Below are positions 59,605-64,000 of a stretch of DNA of 64,000 nt, one piece after another. Source of the stretch: Rhodosorus marinus (taxonomy: Eukaryota; Rhodophyta; Stylonematophyceae; Stylonematales; Stylonemataceae); NCBI GenBank assembly GCA_029953675.1, contig JAMWBK010000002.1, positions 2,170,001 to 2,234,000 of the forward strand, in the 5' to 3' direction. The first letter of the stretch is position 1; each line of letters opens with the position of its first letter. The translations under genes and the position numbers were made by a program. The notes beneath the pieces were generated by a model. The model was not told the DNA's origin. It saw only the letters and a list, made by a program, of their open reading frames with translations, and made no database searches.

Positions 59605-62203
59605 ATGGATGCGAGACCTCTTGTGGATAAGACCAATGCTCAGTTTGAGTCGAAACTCAGGGTACCTGGAGTAAGTACGAAAGGACCACCCCGATCATCA
59701 CCGAAAGGGGGGGATGGCGCCCGTCAACGAGGTGGCCAAAGTCAGGCGAGGCAGGTTGCACCTCAACGACGACGAGCAGGAGAAAGTAGGACAGCTCGGC
59801 CCAAAGTGCCACGGACTGCTGCGACGAATGGAATGCAGCATGTTCCAGAAGAGTTGCTGATAACGAAGGAGGAATTCCAACAAAAAATGGAGGATTTGTC
59901 AAAGCGGGTTGAGGACAAGGAGAAGCAGCTTAAGGACGAGATCGAACGTCACCAGAAAGAATCTCTCGCAAACTCTCATCAAGTGATCAATGCCCTCCAA
60001 ACCAACTCAACCACCCTCATGGAACAGACGAGCAATCTCGCAGCCGAAGCTCACATCCTGAGGACCGAAAAGGACAAGGTCGTGGAGCAGCTCAACTCGG
60101 AACAGCGACGGGTATTCGAGTTGACAAGTCAAGTGGAAAGGGAGCAGCAATCGACTGCCGAACTGAAGTCTAGCCTGGAGCTTGCTCAGAGGAGAGCCGA
60201 TGAAGCTGAGGCTTTGTTAGACAACGCTGAACAAGCAAGGAGCAAGCTGCAGAGTGAACTTGAGCAAGCTTCTGCTGCGAATAACCTGGACCTGGAAAAG
60301 CAGCTGGAATTATCCCAGGATAAAGAGACGATTCAGGATAGAGAGATCGCAAGACTTCGGGCGGAGATCAATGAAAGCCTGAATAGATTCGATGATTGCT
60401 CAGAAAAGCTGAAGTCGATGCACAACGATCTCGATCAAGCGAATGCAAAGAAAAGTTCCCTTGAGAGTGAGTTGAGAACGGCACAGTTTCGATGCGAGGA
60501 GATAGAACGGGAAAAGATCTCAGTTGAATACGAACTCGAAAAGTCGAGAAAAGAACATGAAAGAGAGCTAGCGAGTGTGCGAGGTGCATTGGACGGATCA
60601 GAGAAAGAGAGAAAGTCTTGCGAGGAGGAGCTTAACAGGAATAGATCGACCAACAAGATACAAGAAGATACGATTGCGCAACTGGAGTTGGTACTTGAAA
60701 GCTCACGACGGGATGGTTTGCAGAGTACTGAAGAGCTGAAACGAGTAATCGATAACTTCGAACTCGCCAAGAAAACGGAGAGGCAGCTGGAGGACGATCT
60801 ATCAAGATTGAAGGAAGAGTTGCGAAACGCCGAGAAAGCAGCCGATGAATCTGCACGCAGCATTAGTGAGCAGCAAAGCACCGTTGACTATCTTTCACAG
60901 AGGATTTTGGATCTAGAAAACGCATTGCAGACAGCCAAGGATGAGTTTACTCAGCTAGAAACGGAGCACAACGAGTTGAAGCTGAAGTCAGCGGATCAGG
61001 AGCAACAGATTCGGGACTACAAGCTATTAACCAAGAAGCTCAAGAACGAAGTGCAGGAGTTGAAGGGAAATATTCGAGTGTTCTGCAGAGTGAGGCCAGG
61101 GTTGAATGGACACGAAGCGAGTTCAGACATCTACAAACTTAATACCAGAGACGGGATGATCACGGCAGCTAATCCAGCCGTAGCTCCAGGAAAAGGAGAT
61201 CAGTGGAAGTTTAAATTCGACAACGTTTTCCATGCGCTGTCTACTCAAGAACAGGTCTTCGACGAGGTTTCACAGGTGGTTGAAAGCTCGTTAGATGGTT
61301 ATTCTGTCTGCCTGTTTGCGTATGGGCAGACAGGATCTGGTAAGACCTACACTATGCTTGGAAACGGCAGTGCTGCGATAGAAGAGCACGGAGTTATCCC
61401 GAGGGCCACCAGGCTAGTGTTCGACAGAGCCAACGAATTGCAAGAGGAGGGCTGGACGTACACGCTTAAAGCTTCATTCCTTGAGATTTACAACGACGAT
61501 ATCTGGGATCTGCTTCCAAAGGACGGGGACGAAAGGACCCCACTGAACATGAGAATGAGCAAAGGTTCACAATCTAGACATGTCCACGGGCTGAACGAAA
61601 TTCAAGTCACCAGTCCAGAGCAAGTCAATATGCTGATCAAAAAGAGTATGGCGAAGCGCGCTACAGCCGCGACTAAGATGAACGAAAAGTCGAGTCGAAG
61701 TCATTCCGTTTTCCGCATACACATTAGCGGGCACCGAGAAACTTCAAACCAGACTGTGGAATCAGCTTTGAACTTGATCGATCTTGCCGGTTCGGAACGC
61801 TTGAAGAGTTCTGGCTCGGAAGGAGAAAGGCTCAAGGAAACCCAACATATCAACAAAAGTCTAACAGCACTTGGTAAGGCAGGCCTCTTGCTTTGTGACG
61901 AGACCGAAAGCACTTGCTTCCTCCATCATCTGACTCGGTCATTTTCCGTACCCAACAGGTGACGTCATAATGGCTCTGTCAAACAGAAGAAGTCACATTC
62001 CCTATAGGAACTCTAAGCTCACGGAAGTACTCGAAGACTCCCTGGGCGGAAACTGCAAGACGCTTATGTTCGTAAACGTCTCACCCTCGGAGGCCAGCTT
62101 CAGCGAGTCAATGCAATCCTTGCGCTTCGCTTCAAAGGTAAATTCGGTTGAAATTGGCACTGCGAGGAAGCAGCAAAAGATCGACATGGGCCCTTCAACA
62201 TGA
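59605..62203 (+). CDS. Kinesin-14 (C-terminal, minus-end-directed motor), 837 aa
   Basis: Exons 59605..61873 and 61959..62203 over an 85-bp intron, in frame. Residues 1-85 are basic and Arg/Pro/Ser-rich, suiting a second microtubule-binding site. About 90-485 is a long coiled coil. The neck [14 protein letters not shown] immediately before the motor is diagnostic of kinesin-14 (Ncd/Kar3/HSET). The motor (487-825) has [15 protein letters not shown] (P-loop), [11 protein letters not shown] (switch I), [14 protein letters not shown] (switch II) and [19 protein letters not shown]. These motors cross-link spindle microtubules and, in plants and algae that lack dynein, provide minus-end transport. 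A GTAAGT at 59671 with CAG at 59743-59745 would make an in-frame 75-bp intron in the basic N-terminus; it lacks a pyrimidine tract, so I left it as exon. Confidence 0.95.
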
Positions 62204-62668
62204 GTACGGTGACCCAGGCTAGTTGAAGCTGGTTCCGTTCAAACCTCGGCTATAACTACTGTATCTTGTAAATAGCGATATCTAAATCTTTAAACGGAAA
62301 CGTTTTGTTCTGCTTGTGGACTTGCATTTTTTGCCATCCAAAACATGCTATACTTTCTGACTAGAGAGTCTGACCTGCTCAGCCCATCTGAACTCTGAGA
62401 TGTTCTACAGCTCCAATCAACTACAGCCAGACCCCGAAGAGAATCAATCACCAATACTCAACGAAAGTCGCTGCTGGACTGAACGCCAACATGGCTGTGG
62501 TCTCTCAACGGCCTTTTCGCGCTACGCAAGTTGAACAATCTACAAGCTGCTGACATTCCGAAAACAGCGACTTGCACATCAACGATCAAACGTTCAGCTA
62601 AACGTACAGGGCAGAGCCGCCCGCCCAACACCGCTACAAATTCAATCCGGATGTGACCAAAACACGGA

Positions 62669-62880
62669 ACAAGACCAGTAGAAACAAAGCCACTGAACTT
62701 AATGTACTCTACCGCTCTTCGTGGGGAAGAAAAGGAACAATCGGAAATAGTTCTCTTGGGGGGCCACAGTGCCCACAACGGGCTAGGCACAAGACCAGTA
62801 GAAACAAAGCCACAATCACAGTGCAGTCGGAATGCTCTCTTGTGCTCTTCGCGTGGAAAGAAAGGAACAATCAGAAATAA
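62669..62880 (+). repeat. Degenerate direct repeat, about 120-130 bp period, two copies
   Basis: acaagaccagtagaaacaaa occurs at 62669 and 62789; a second shared word, gctcttcg followed by ggaagaaaaggaacaatcgg (or a close variant), occurs at about 62714 and 62844. The copies differ by small insertions, so the duplication is older than the 86-bp array at 32.7 kb. Confidence 0.7.
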
Positions 62881-63337
62881 TTATTTTAGGGACACAATAT
62901 CCATCGGGCCAGGATCCTACCACACAAGCAGCCTCACACCCACCAAGAACCCTTTCCAGCACTGGTTACACTGCAGTGGAGAGCCCGAAGATGCTGGAGC
63001 GCATTAGCCTAACTGTGGGTCAACTTGGGACCTAGCGTTGTCCTCTAAATAGGCTTCCTTGTGAATAGAATTCACAGTGCGCTATGTAGAACCAAGGAGT
63101 TAGGTGGAAAACAGTAACGCTTTTGAGTGGGGGAATCATATATGTATGATTTCTACTCAAAAACTATACAGTTGTACTCAATAGCAGATGGAACTGTCCG
63201 GAGCCCTATCCCAAAAAACAGAAACCCAAACAATCGAGTACAGCGATCCAATCGGCCCTGTACGCGGAGAAACAAACGTTCCAGATTCGGTGGCTTATCG
63301 CCGAATCCAACGATCGAGCACGAGCAATCCAATCGGT

Positions 63338-63525
63338 TCTGCACCGCACCAGGTAAAATAAACGCTACAGAAGCAGTGATGCGTCACTGCATCCCAACAA
63401 ATTGAAAACAGCAATCCAATCCCTTAATTGAACCCTAGCAATTAAGAACTTCAACCCGATCAGTTGCACCAGACTGGGCAAAACAAAGATAACAGAACCA
63501 GTGATCCGTCACTGACTCCCGGCAA
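63338..63525 (+). repeat. Second degenerate repeat pair with internal dyad
   Basis: Two related blocks about 120 bp apart: one near 63340-63395 with gcagtgatgcgtcactgc and one near 63465-63520 with cagtgatccgtcactg. Both follow a gcacc...aaa...acagaa context. Each contains a short palindrome (gcagtga / tcactgc). Confidence 0.55.
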
Positions 63526-64000
63526 TGCTGCACACTAATGGTAACCCTAGCGAACGAGTAAGGTGGCCCATCGCCTTCTCCACTGGCGGCCCACCACATC
63601 GGGAAGAACAACAAGCTATAGATTGAATAATCAATCATCATCCCGTTTACAATAGTGATTGATTGAATCGATAATACCACTCGGTTGTGTCGAGTTTTTT
63701 TAGTTTTTTCGTAGGTGTCGTCGCTTTATTGAAACTAATTGGTCGGAGGGTGGTAATCTCGCGATCTCTCGATTGGGTATTGGCTCATTTCCACTCCCAG
63801 AGATACTTATCATTGTCGAATCGTGATGCTCAAGGTTATCATGGAACCTAGATAACTTAAGATGGTTGGATATAGCGCGAAAATAGATTGAAACTATCAA
63901 TGAAATAACCAATAGAAAACATATAAGCCTTTTTATTTTATAATTTCATCAATCTCACCGAGAGGAGCTCTTGAAAAGCGGTTTAAAAAATACTTCCACT

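Larger units (their letters stand above)
62204..64000. other. Repeat-rich right end without genes
   Basis: Contains degenerate repeats of about 120-130 bp (listed separately) and an AT-rich end after 63600. ORFs are short and repeat-derived. No gene recognised. Confidence 0.5.

Noticed and set aside
59671-59745. Possible in-frame 75-bp intron in kinesin-14
   Set aside because: Good GTAAGT donor but no pyrimidine tract or branch site before the AG; left as coding and noted in the gene entry.

Overview
The window is nuclear DNA of a eukaryote. Genes are mostly intron-bearing. I could place about 37 GT-AG introns, 44 to 147 bp long and mostly 70 to 130 bp, usually opening GTAAG or GTGAG. There are no operons, no Shine-Dalgarno signals, no CRISPR array and no tRNA or rRNA gene that I can support. 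Three genes point to a photosynthetic cell: a thylakoid-curvature (CURT1/CAAD) protein, an arogenate-type TyrA dehydrogenase and a DUF4079-like membrane protein. With compact introns, long gene-poor spacers, a peroxin, a kinesin-14 and CHD1, a unicellular red alga is my best guess. That is inference from content, not proof.

Layout, left to right. The 3' end of NOT1 (+) converges on a mitochondrial carrier of the SLC25A39/40 (MTM1) type (-). A small two-exon gene (-) follows. Then come two related PH-domain AGC kinases (+), 3.8 kb apart. Next are a degenerate ClpA/B-D1-like AAA+ protein (-), PEX12 (-), and a nine-exon Raf-like kinase carrying ankyrin repeats at its C-terminus (-). The kinase is divergent from mitochondrial phosphatidylserine decarboxylase (+), which converges on a DUF4079-like protein (-). 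A BRSK/SAD/NIM1-like CAMKL kinase (-) closes the left half.

From 30.3 to 38 kb there is no host gene. The interval holds an 86-bp tandem repeat and the rearranged remains of a Ty3/gypsy retrotransposon with nested inverted repeats. The right half contains ribosomal protein L11/uL5 (+), an LRR protein (+), the CURT1-like protein (+), arogenate dehydrogenase (-), CHD1 chromatin remodeller (-), a probable doubly acylated orphan protein (-) and a kinesin-14 motor (+). It ends in a repeat-rich tail.

The genes do not form one pathway; they are a mix of housekeeping, signalling and organelle functions. The most unusual items are the kinase-ankyrin protein, whose domain order is the reverse of plant ILK-type kinases; the two PH-AGC kinases with a shared C-terminal LIPGY motif and a DFG-to-DMG change in one; and the Clp-like protein that has lost its Walker residues. 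There is also a recurring compositional signature: the sense strand just upstream of most start codons is rich in G and T. It predicts transcription starts, including a few with no recognised gene.
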